Source of the DNA: an uncultured Pirellulaceae bacterium
GTDB taxonomy: Bacteria > Planctomycetota > Planctomycetia > Pirellulales > Pirellulaceae
Length of the DNA: 63,510 nucleotides
Reading direction: 5' to 3'
NCBI GenBank assembly: GCA_905480235.1
Contig: CAJQPP010000042.1
Span: 1-63,510, forward strand
In this document: positions 18,338 to 25,995 of the stretch, piece after piece
How the letters are laid out: every line of letters starts with the position of its first letter
How positions within the stretch are numbered: position 1 is the first letter of the stretch
The notes under the pieces: model-generated
The model's database searches: none
Seen by the model: only the letters and a program-made list of their open reading frames with translations
Told to the model about the DNA's origin: nothing
Translations under genes and position numbers: made by a program

Positions 18338-19468
18338 ATGAAGGCTCCTTTGGCAAAGCTGTCGATTGCCCTGTTTACTGTCCTATTACCGCTCCAGGCA
18401 GCCTTCGCGCAAACCCCGGACGCGACTTCCAAAGTTAAAACCGTGGCTCAAAAAGCAATTGCCTTCCTTAAATCGACCGGCCAGAACCCCGAAAATGGAT
18501 CTTACAGCGAATTCGCTGGTCCTGCCGTCACGGCCTTGGTTACCACAGCCATGTTGAAACACGGCGAGAAAGTGGATGATGCGGACATCGCCAAATCTTT
18601 GGAATACCTGAAGACGTTTATTCAGCCCGATGGCGGCATCTATAAACCGGACTCGATCTATAAAAATTACGAAACCTGCTTGGCTATCTTATGCTTTGCT
18701 GAGGCCAATGCGGATGGTCGCTTCGATGAACTGATCCAAAAAGCGGCGGGCTACACCCAAGGCACGCAATGGGCTGAGGGTCGCCAAGTCAAAGAATCCG
18801 ACGATCGTTTCGGTGGCTTTGGATATGGAAAACATGCGCGGCCGGATTTGTCGAACACTTCCTATGCCATCGACGCCTTGGTAGCAGCCGGTGTGGATCC
18901 TAATAGTGTTGAAATGCAACGCGTACTAAAATTTGTATCGCGTTCCCAAAACCTCGAGTCGGAACACAACAAGCTGCCTTTTGCGGGCAAAGCCGACAAA
19001 GATTCGGTAGGTGGGTTTATTTACACACCTTCCGGTGGCGGCGAAACCAAGGTAGAGACCGCGTCGGTCGGAGGTGGTCTCCGCAGTTATGGCTCGATGA
19101 CTTATGCGGGGCTCAAGAGCATGTTGTACGCCGGTGTCGATCAGGATGACATTCGCGTGCAAGCGGCTATCGACTGGATCCGCATGCATTACAACTTAAA
19201 AAACAACCCGGGCATGGGCCCCGAGGGTCTCTATTATTATTACCATCTTTTTGCAAAAGCCTTGGATGCGGTGGGCCAAGACACGTTTGTGGATGCCGAA
19301 GGGGTAAAGCATAACTGGCGAAAAGAACTGCTTGCCGAATTGGCCAATCGACAAGCGGCCGACGGTTCCTTCACCAACCAAGCATCAGATCGCTGGATGG
19401 AGGGTGATCCCAATTTGGTCACCGGCTATGTCTTGTTAGCCCTTTCTTATTGCCAAGAGGATCCGTAA
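18338..19468 (+). CDS. Exported prenyltransferase/squalene-cyclase-like repeat protein
   Basis: 376 residues from the third of three consecutive ATGs; AAGGA at 18326-18330 has best spacing (7 nt) to it. A signal peptide ends AAFAQ. The mature protein is an alpha/alpha toroid with repeats resembling those of squalene-hopene cyclase and prenyltransferase beta subunits, e.g. the segments AIAFLKSTGQNPENGSYSE, SLEYLKTFIQPDGGIYK, AIDWIRMHYNLKNNPGMG and ANRQAADGSFTNQ. The cyclase catalytic DXDD motif is not seen, and the export signal argues against terpene cyclisation; such planctomycete proteins are of unknown role. Likely regulated through the palindrome over its promoter. Confidence 0.85.
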   Translation: MKAPLAKLSIALFTVLLPLQAAFAQTPDATSKVKTVAQKAIAFLKSTGQNPENGSYSEFAGPAVTALVTTAMLKHGEKVDDADIAKSLEYLKTFIQPDGGIYKPDSIYKNYETCLAILCFAEANADGRFDELIQKAAGYTQGTQWAEGRQVKESDDRFGGFGYGKHARPDLSNTSYAIDALVAAGVDPNSVEMQRVLKFVSRSQNLESEHNKLPFAGKADKDSVGGFIYTPSGGGETKVETASVGGGLRSYGSMTYAGLKSMLYAGVDQDDIRVQAAIDWIRMHYNLKNNPGMGPEGLYYYYHLFAKALDAVGQDTFVDAEGVKHNWRKELLAELANRQAADGSFTNQASDRWMEGDPNLVTGYVLLALSYCQEDP

Positions 19469-19529
19469 ACCCTCGCCAAGGCACCCCATGGGCCAGCCTT
19501 AATCGTCTCCTTTTTGTTCAGTGAGGGTC

Positions 19530-22500
19530 ATGCCAAAACCACCTGACCATCAAAAAAACTTGGCCAAGCAAAGGTCCCCTGAGGATGCTCCGGGGGGTGC
19601 CGACGAGCCGCCTCCTACGATCGATGCGGGTACGATTCCTGATGAGGCAGCCACAAGAGCGGATTCTTTGGTGCATCAGAGCGAAGAGGCTGACAAGACA
19701 TTACCACCATCCTCAGCGACGTCGCGACGGCAGGCCGCAGCAGCTCGGGAGCTTGAGAAGGAGAACCTGGCCCCACCTTCGCCTGCTGCCCACGCGTCGA
19801 CTGACGCCAACAAAGCCCGTTGGGCTCAACAGATCAGCGGTTACGAGACGTTGGATCGGTTGGGAGAAGGTGCCTTTGGCGTTGTTCTTAAATGCCGGGA
19901 TCTGAAACTCGATCGACTGGTTGCCATTAAATTCCAGAAGAGTAGTGCGGGAAAGTCATCCGGTAAAATCGATAGATTCGTCGCGGAAGCCCGCGCCGCC
20001 GGTCAATTGAGGCACCCCCACATCGTCCCCGTTTACGAGTTTGGTGAGCTCAATGGTGACCCTTATATTATCTACGAATTTATTGATGGCCAAACATTCA
20101 ATCATTGGGCGCAGGCGAATTCCGATCTGGAGACTCGCGTCGAGTTAATCGCTCAAATTGCCGATGCACTCGATTACGCGCATTCCTTGGGCATTGTCCA
20201 CCGAGATATCAAGCCCGCCAATGTGATGGTCGACCGACGAAATGGGCTACCCCATATTGCGGATTTTGGGTGTGCCAAACTGGAACAGCCCGACATGCTA
20301 CAAACCGTAGATGGCTCCGTGATGGGGACGCCAGCCTACATGAGCCCGGAGGTTTGCGAGGGGTTTGCCAACCAAGCGGATGGCCGCGCGGACCAATGGG
20401 CAGTGGGCGTCATGTTGTACGAATTGCTGGTCGGCCACCGACCCTTTAGCGGCAAATATGTTGAGCTATTCCAGCGCATTCGCAGCGAGGATCCGAAGCG
20501 GCCCTGTGTGATCGATCCCGAGATCCCACGAGATTTAGAAACGATCACCCTCAAGTGTCTGGAAAAGGAAAAGCAGCGCCGCTACCAATCCTGCAAGGCG
20601 GTCGCGGAAGATTTACGCAACTGGTTGGCAGGACGTCCAATTACGGCGCGGCGAGTCGGACCTGCGGAACGCACCTGGTTGTGGTCAAAAAGAAATCCGA
20701 CCCTCGCCAGTTTATTGGGCGTGCTCGCTGCTTGTCTGGTGCTCATCACGGCTGGCTCACTGGTCTTTTCCGTCTTTGCCGAAGCTCAAAAAAACCAGAT
20801 CCTGCGAAAACAAAAAGAGCTCGCTCAAACCCATCTTAATTCTTTGGAATCGGCAGCTCCTGCAGCTTTGCCGACGCTTATCGAAAATTTAGAATCTCTC
20901 GATTCCGAATCGGCTGCCCACGTTCGAGAGCGACTTGCCAAAATCCCTGCCGACCGTGCTCAGCAGTTCCCGTTTAAGTTAGCACTTTATCGATTGGAAG
21001 CCCGTGCGGGTGCGACGGACGCGGAGGCCGTGCGTGACCTGGCGGCATACGTTAAAAACGGAAGCCCTCAATACCACAAGGTGCTGCTAAACATTGCGGG
21101 TGATGACCTCTCGCTGGCCAATACCGATCTTTGGACCATCGCCTTGGACCCGCTCACGCGTCCGATGGTTCAAGTGTCCGCCTGCGCTCTGTTAGCTCAC
21201 AGCGATCCCGAAAATCCCGCTTGGGAAAAAGTCGCCGGTCCGGTAATCGAACATCTGCTGGCGGAAGAACGTGCCGATCAAGTACTGATTTGGTGTCAAT
21301 TATTAAGCCCGGTTGCCAACGGCTTCAAAGAAACTCTCAGCCAACTTTTCTGCTCCCAAGATTCCAGCGTGCAACAACGCAGCGCCCAAGTTGTTGCCTC
21401 GCTGTACGGCAACGACCTGCCGTTTCTGGTTGCTCTTGGGAGGCAGGCGAACCCTGCCCAAATTCGCTTATTCAAACCAGCGCTGGCTCAACACCAAGCA
21501 GACCGCATCGCCTCGCTTGCCGATCCGGAAAAAACACCTACCGAAGATCCGGCCGTACTCGCCAATCTTCGTTTCATGCAAATGCTGTGTCAGGCATCTG
21601 ATTCTAACGAGGAAACAAAAAATGTTTTTTCGAAGGTGACCGATAATCCCACAGCATCCATCGAAATTGAAAGTTACCTCGTCAATTTCTGTGGGCCCGC
21701 AGGTGTCGATTTTCACCGGTTAACACGGCCGATTCAAGCCATCGCCAAGGCCTATCGAAATCCGGTGGAGGGTCAAACCGGGCTACCCCGTGAACCCTTT
21801 AGCGCTAATACGATTCTGGCGCTTGGTAGCTACAACGAGCGGCAATTATCGGCCACCGCACGAGCAGCATTGAAAACAGACCTGCTAAGCCTTTTCACTC
21901 ATCATCCGGAAACCTCAGTCCATTCCGCTTGCCGCTGGCTGTTGCAGCGGTGGGGTTTTCAGGCGGACTTGGCAGACTGTCTTAAGTCCATTCAAAGCAA
22001 GCAGCCCAAGCCAGGTTATTCATGGCATGAAGACACCACAGGAATTTGTTTTGCGGTGTTTGATGCGATCGAATTTCATTACGGACCGAATGACGAGTAT
22101 GCATTCCCAAAAGCAAAAAGCATGTCCGACCAACAGGCGGTAATCAATCACCGATTCGGTGTCGCGACCCACGAAACGACTCGTCAGGCGTACGCCAAGA
22201 TCGAGACTTTGCTGGCCAAAGCGTTAGCCAAACAAGCCGAGTCGATGAGTGGTGAAAAAGCTGCTGCAGTCCTTGAAAAGTCGAAGAAGATTTTGCGCAC
22301 CCAAAAAAATCGACTCACTTCGGAAGCGCATGACCAGGCAGCTGAAACCGCACCGGTGACATCGGTCAGCTGGGATGAAGCGACGCTATTCTGCAATGCC
22401 CTGAATCAGCTTGCGGGAATTCCCCAAGCAGAAAATGTCTATGTCGTTTATGACACCGTGGGTACAAAAAATCAGACGTCGCGAAGAAAAGAAAACGCTC

Positions 22501-22913
22501 TGCAATATCAGGGTTACCGCTTACCCTCGGCAGAAGAGTGGGAGTACGCGTCTCGTAACGATGCCGTCCATCGCTATTGCTTTGGTGACAACATCGATCT
22601 CTTTGAAGCTTACGGGTGGTCCGTAAATAACTCCCACAACATGCGTCAGCCTGTTGGGCAACTCAAACCCAATCGACACGGTTTATTCGACGTTCATGGA
22701 AATGTATCCGAATGGTGTCACAATAATTTCCAATCGAATGAACAAAACAAGGCAGAGCGGCAACCTCGCGAAATTCGCGGCCAGAGTTCGGCCGAGGAGA
22801 CAAGAGATATCACCTTGTTCCGGCGCGAAAGCGGACAACCTCTGAATTTCTCAATTCGTCTAGGCTTTCGTGTCGCACGGACTTATCCGCCGCTGGAATC
22901 CGACAGCGAGTGA
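19530..22913 (+). CDS. Transmembrane Ser/Thr protein kinase with FGE-sulfatase-like C-terminal domain
   Basis: 1127 residues. An N-terminal Pro/Ala-rich tail (1-100) precedes a complete Hanks-type kinase domain: Gly loop GEGAFG, Lys134 in VAIK, HRDIKPAN with Asp226, DFG at 245-247, GTPAYMSPE. A transmembrane helix spans about 391-415. The large extracytoplasmic part is helical and repeat-like up to about 940, then a C-type-lectin-like FGE-sulfatase fold follows (VSWDEATLFCNAL, YRLPSAEEWEYA, GLFDVHGNVSEWC, LGFRVAR). The catalytic Cys pair of true formylglycine-generating enzyme is not seen, so this domain probably binds ligand. The ATG at 19530 has GAGGG 4 nt upstream; a GTG at 19521 is less likely. 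Probably an envelope sensor kinase. Confidence 0.92.
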   Translation: MPKPPDHQKNLAKQRSPEDAPGGADEPPPTIDAGTIPDEAATRADSLVHQSEEADKTLPPSSATSRRQAAAARELEKENLAPPSPAAHASTDANKARWAQQISGYETLDRLGEGAFGVVLKCRDLKLDRLVAIKFQKSSAGKSSGKIDRFVAEARAAGQLRHPHIVPVYEFGELNGDPYIIYEFIDGQTFNHWAQANSDLETRVELIAQIADALDYAHSLGIVHRDIKPANVMVDRRNGLPHIADFGCAKLEQPDMLQTVDGSVMGTPAYMSPEVCEGFANQADGRADQWAVGVMLYELLVGHRPFSGKYVELFQRIRSEDPKRPCVIDPEIPRDLETITLKCLEKEKQRRYQSCKAVAEDLRNWLAGRPITARRVGPAERTWLWSKRNPTLASLLGVLAACLVLITAGSLVFSVFAEAQKNQILRKQKELAQTHLNSLESAAPAALPTLIENLESLDSESAAHVRERLAKIPADRAQQFPFKLALYRLEARAGATDAEAVRDLAAYVKNGSPQYHKVLLNIAGDDLSLANTDLWTIALDPLTRPMVQVSACALLAHSDPENPAWEKVAGPVIEHLLAEERADQVLIWCQLLSPVANGFKETLSQLFCSQDSSVQQRSAQVVASLYGNDLPFLVALGRQANPAQIRLFKPALAQHQADRIASLADPEKTPTEDPAVLANLRFMQMLCQASDSNEETKNVFSKVTDNPTASIEIESYLVNFCGPAGVDFHRLTRPIQAIAKAYRNPVEGQTGLPREPFSANTILALGSYNERQLSATARAALKTDLLSLFTHHPETSVHSACRWLLQRWGFQADLADCLKSIQSKQPKPGYSWHEDTTGICFAVFDAIEFHYGPNDEYAFPKAKSMSDQQAVINHRFGVATHETTRQAYAKIETLLAKALAKQAESMSGEKAAAVLEKSKKILRTQKNRLTSEAHDQAAETAPVTSVSWDEATLFCNALNQLAGIPQAENVYVVYDTVGTKNQTSRRKENALQYQGYRLPSAEEWEYASRNDAVHRYCFGDNIDLFEAYGWSVNNSHNMRQPVGQLKPNRHGLFDVHGNVSEWCHNNFQSNEQNKAERQPREIRGQSSAEETRDITLFRRESGQPLNFSIRLGFRVARTYPPLESDSE

Positions 22914-23136
22914 TATTCCTAACATTCGGTCAGGAAGATGGCTCAGTGCTGGAAGGAGTCGCCTTTCGGTTGGATTTGGCGGTCGATTTCTTCATCGGGT
23001 CAGCGCCCAAAATTTGCGTTGCCAAGGATAGATTTTGTTTGCTGCGTAAAAAGCCCCCCCAAACTCCGAATTTGCCGAATTTTTGTTTTTTCAGGCAGCG
23101 ATAAGACGAAAACCCCCACATTTTTCGGTTATTATA

Positions 23137-23235
23137 AAAGGAGCGGCTGAAATGAGAGCCATCTACTGGATATGGACATTTTGTTGGACGCAGGAAGCGA
23201 CCCCAAAACACTTTTTCCACAGCGAAATGCTATGA
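23137..23235 (+). CDS. Putative 27-residue Trp-rich leader ORF coupled to the next gene
   Basis: A short ORF (23152-23235) begins with ATG after a strong AAGGAG (23137-23142) at 9-nt spacing, the only good ribosome site in this gap. It encodes 27 residues starting MRAIYWIWTFCW, with Trp at 6, 8 and 12. Its TGA (23233-23235) overlaps the ATG of the next gene (23232) as ATGA, the classic layout for translational coupling. That next gene has no ribosome site of its own. A TTATAA-like box lies just upstream. It may be a regulatory leader peptide or merely a reinitiation device. Conservation is untested. Confidence 0.5.
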   Translation, partial: KGAAEMRAIYWIWTFCWTQEATPKHFFHSEML

Positions 23236-24572
23236 GTAAATCCTTCTCCTCTTCGAACTGGTTCAAAACATCACTTTTGGCAACTGCGCTTCCACTGGCT
23301 GCAGTCGCTGTTTTGTGCGCGGATAATCTGCTCGCTCTCACAAGCGGGTCCGGTTCCAGCCCATCATTGATATTGGAAAGTTCGAAGGCTTGGCAAGACG
23401 ACGCCATGGACGAAACACTGGGCGCTCAATACGTCGAGTTGGACGGCCAAAATCGATTGATAGGTACCGTGACCGCCATCGAAGAAGGATCCGGAATGAC
23501 CATTCCTGTTCCGGGTTTGCGGGTTAAGTTGGTTCAGCGAAGCAACGAAATCAGTAGCAGCCTGACAGACGCGAACGGTAATTTTTCCACGGACGCTTTA
23601 ATCCCCGGAAGCTACACGCTTTGTATTTCCGGTAACGAAGGATTTTTGGCATACGGTATTCAGGTCATCGACACGGCTTCCGAAGCGGGTGAAGAATTTG
23701 AAATGCCCAATCTACAGGACGCCGCTAACGGCAACCCGTCCAACCAAAAACAATTGATTCGCTATCGTCTGGTGCAAGATCAACCAACGGATATCAAAGC
23801 GGCGGTCATTCCACCGACTCACAATGCCTTGAAAGAAATCATCAATCAAATTCCTGCTGACGTAGGACTTGGCGGTTCGGGCATCGGCGGGAACGCAAAA
23901 ATCAACGTGGAAGATTCCGTGGTCGCAGGTGGTTTTCAAGTTAGCTTGCAAGACGATAGCACCCTCGTCGGCCGAATTGCTCCACTGACCTCAAGCCAAG
24001 ACGTACCGGTCCGCTTGAGAGAAATGAGCGTGTACCTGTTACGAGACGATGAGATCATGGCGCAAGTCAGTGCTGACAATGACGGAAATTTTGCGTTCAA
24101 CGATGTCGAACCGGGTGTGTATGGTTTTGCCGCAGCGGGCGAAGATGGCTTTGCCGCACTCAGCTTCCAAGCCATCGCAGCGAACGCGTCTAATGCGTCT
24201 AGCGAGGGATCTGGAGTATTCCAGGAGGCTTCTGCCAAGACAGCCAAAATGGGGAGCGGCTTGTCGGTCGCACTTAGTCCGCCCGAGGATATTCCATTTT
24301 TACGACGGGAAATTAATAGCCTAGGTAACGATGATGGCTTGGCTCAAAACGTGATCCCAATGGACCCGAATTCTTTCGGTTCAGGTTCGGGTGGTGGCGG
24401 CATGGGCGGTGGTGGCATGGGCATGGGTGGATTTGGGGGCCTGCTGGAGGCGGGAATTGCGGCTTGGCTTTTGACGGAACTGATCAACAGCGAAAACAAT
24501 AACAATCAGGTGATTACCCCTCCCGTGGTCGTACCTCCCGCTAACTCACCGTTCACTACCTCCTCGCAATAA
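23232..24572 (+). CDS. Exported protein with two carboxypeptidase-regulatory-like domains
   Basis: 446 residues. The start at 23232 gives a signal-anchor/signal peptide (hydrophobic TSLLATALPLAAVAVL). Two CarboxypepD_reg/SdrD-B-like beta-sandwiches are visible: LIGTVTAIEEG...VRVKLVQ-type sequence with DANGNFSTDALIPGSYTL, and a second LVGRIAPL...DNDGNFAFNDVEPGVYGF. A Gly/Met-rich stretch (GGGGMGGGGMGMGGFGG) leads to a hydrophobic segment LLEAGIAAWLLTELI and an Asn-rich tail. These folds are usually binding or structural modules on the cell surface. An in-frame ATG at 23172 lacks a ribosome site. Confidence 0.83.
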   Translation: MSKSFSSSNWFKTSLLATALPLAAVAVLCADNLLALTSGSGSSPSLILESSKAWQDDAMDETLGAQYVELDGQNRLIGTVTAIEEGSGMTIPVPGLRVKLVQRSNEISSSLTDANGNFSTDALIPGSYTLCISGNEGFLAYGIQVIDTASEAGEEFEMPNLQDAANGNPSNQKQLIRYRLVQDQPTDIKAAVIPPTHNALKEIINQIPADVGLGGSGIGGNAKINVEDSVVAGGFQVSLQDDSTLVGRIAPLTSSQDVPVRLREMSVYLLRDDEIMAQVSADNDGNFAFNDVEPGVYGFAAAGEDGFAALSFQAIAANASNASSEGSGVFQEASAKTAKMGSGLSVALSPPEDIPFLRREINSLGNDDGLAQNVIPMDPNSFGSGSGGGGMGGGGMGMGGFGGLLEAGIAAWLLTELINSENNNNQVITPPVVVPPANSPFTTSSQ

Positions 24573-24646
24573 GATTAATTTTTGCGGGCGAGCTCTTGAG
24601 CCAGTGCATGGTTCCTATTGCATCCCATTACTGACCAGATGATCAT

Positions 24647-24675
24647 AGCCGCATTCTCGAATGCGGCTTTTTTTT
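24647..24675 (+). terminator. Intrinsic terminator before cutC
   Basis: AGCCGCATT-CTCG-AATGCGGCT, a 9-bp perfect stem, with a run of seven more T. It separates the exported protein gene from cutC. Confidence 0.9.
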
Positions 24676-24691
24676 AACCTCGGCTGGGCGA

Positions 24692-25453
24692 ATGGATTCT
24701 CAAAAAACGTACTTGGAAATTTGCACCGCTTCGGTGGAGGATGTTCTGACTGCTGAGTCCGCCGGAGCCAACCGCGTCGAATTAAATACAGCCTTGGGTT
24801 TAGGTGGTTTGACGCCAACCTGCGGTATGGTTGAACTTGCATTGCAACAAACCAAACTTCCCGTCATTGCGATGGCACGCCCACGCGAGTCCGGGTTTTG
24901 TTATTCCGCTTCAGAATTTGAAACGCTGTTGAAAGACGTCGCTTGGTTAGCGCAATCTGGTGTCACGGGAATCGCTTTTGGTGTACTCACGGAGCAGGGG
25001 AAAATCGACCGGGCCCGATGCCTTGCCGTGATTCGAGAAATGGCTCCGACTCAGGAAATCGTTTTCCATCGCGCCTTTGACTTAGTGCCCAATATGCAGG
25101 AAGCCTTGGAGACTTTGGTCGATTGTGGTGTCCATCGCTTGATGACCAGTGGCGGTCAAGCCACCGCATGGCAAGGTCGGCAGGTTATCGCTTCGCTTGT
25201 CGAGCAATCCAGGGGACGCATACAAATCCTGGCGGCTGGGGGGATTCGTGAGGATCACGTGACCCAATTGGTGGCCGCTACCGGCGTCGCACAAATTCAC
25301 GCCGGACTCGGGCAAGGGCGTGAAGACGCCTCCTACGCAGGGGGAGGAAACGTGGATTTTTACGCTTCCAAGCCAGAAAAACCTGAGTATTTCCGCCAAA
25401 GCTCCCCAGATCTTATTCGCCAGATGGTGCAAACGTTAAACTCGAACAAATAG
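24692..25453 (+). CDS. cutC: CutC family protein
   Basis: 253 residues, a TIM-barrel protein of the CutC family, historically linked to copper tolerance, though a direct copper role is disputed. Family motifs: LEICTASVEDVLTAESAGA, RVELNTALGLGGLTPT, MARPRESGFCYS, FHRAFD and LMTSGGQATAWQG. Length is typical (about 245-255). The ATG lies just after the upstream terminator and has no clear ribosome site. It is cytoplasmic (no signal peptide) and appears to stand alone. Confidence 0.92.
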   Translation: MDSQKTYLEICTASVEDVLTAESAGANRVELNTALGLGGLTPTCGMVELALQQTKLPVIAMARPRESGFCYSASEFETLLKDVAWLAQSGVTGIAFGVLTEQGKIDRARCLAVIREMAPTQEIVFHRAFDLVPNMQEALETLVDCGVHRLMTSGGQATAWQGRQVIASLVEQSRGRIQILAAGGIREDHVTQLVAATGVAQIHAGLGQGREDASYAGGGNVDFYASKPEKPEYFRQSSPDLIRQMVQTLNSNK

Positions 25454-25471
25454 CCAATCCGCCTTTAAGTC

Positions 25472-25500
25472 TTGACAAAAGCGGGCTGTTCGAGGACTAT
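25472..25500 (+). promoter_or_regulatory. Candidate sigma70-type promoter of rplX
   Basis: A perfect TTGACA -35 box is followed after 17 nt by GACTAT, a weak -10 box. The site is 66 nt before the start of rplX. Confidence 0.5.
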
Positions 25501-25565
25501 TCGAAGTTCGTATTTCAGTCCGTTTCCTGCTTTTTCATTCCGCCGTCTCAGGCGAAGGCAATTCC

Positions 25566-25913
25566 ATGAAAATTAAATCTGGCGATATGGTCAAAGTGAT
25601 CCGTGGCGTAGACAAAGGCCACATTGGCAAAGTCGTTTCCGTCGATCACGAAAAAAATCGCATTTTGGTCGAAGGCGCAAACAAAGTCTTTAAACACGTG
25701 AAGCCTAGCCAGCGCAACCCTCAAGGGGGTCGCTTGCACAAAGAAATGCCGCTGCACGTTTCTAACGTTATGGCCCTTTGCCCACGCACCAACGAACCCA
25801 CACGGATTGGCATTCGTTACTTGGATGATGGCTCCAAAGAGCGTTACGCCAAATCCAGCGGTGAAGGCATGGGCATGTTATCACCACCCAAAAAGCGTTA
25901 CGCCAAAAGCTAA
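25566..25913 (+). CDS. rplX: 50S ribosomal protein L24
   Basis: 115 residues. The KOW motif is clear: GDMVKVIRGVDKGHIGKVV, followed by VEGANKVFKHVKPSQ and the NPQGGRLHKEMPLHVSNVMA block of bacterial L24. L24 is an assembly initiator that binds 23S rRNA. A C-terminal extension contains a repeated RYAKS motif. AAGG 7 nt upstream of the ATG supports the start. Unusually, no other ribosomal protein gene is adjacent; the usual place is between rplN and rplE in the spc operon. It has its own promoter candidate. Confidence 0.96.
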   Translation: MKIKSGDMVKVIRGVDKGHIGKVVSVDHEKNRILVEGANKVFKHVKPSQRNPQGGRLHKEMPLHVSNVMALCPRTNEPTRIGIRYLDDGSKERYAKSSGEGMGMLSPPKKRYAKS

Positions 25914-25995
25914 CGCCGTTTGATCGCGAACCACTTGTGATTCGCACCCGGGTGTAGCAAAGCCCTGACTCTCAAATTCCTGCCAGAGGCATGCG

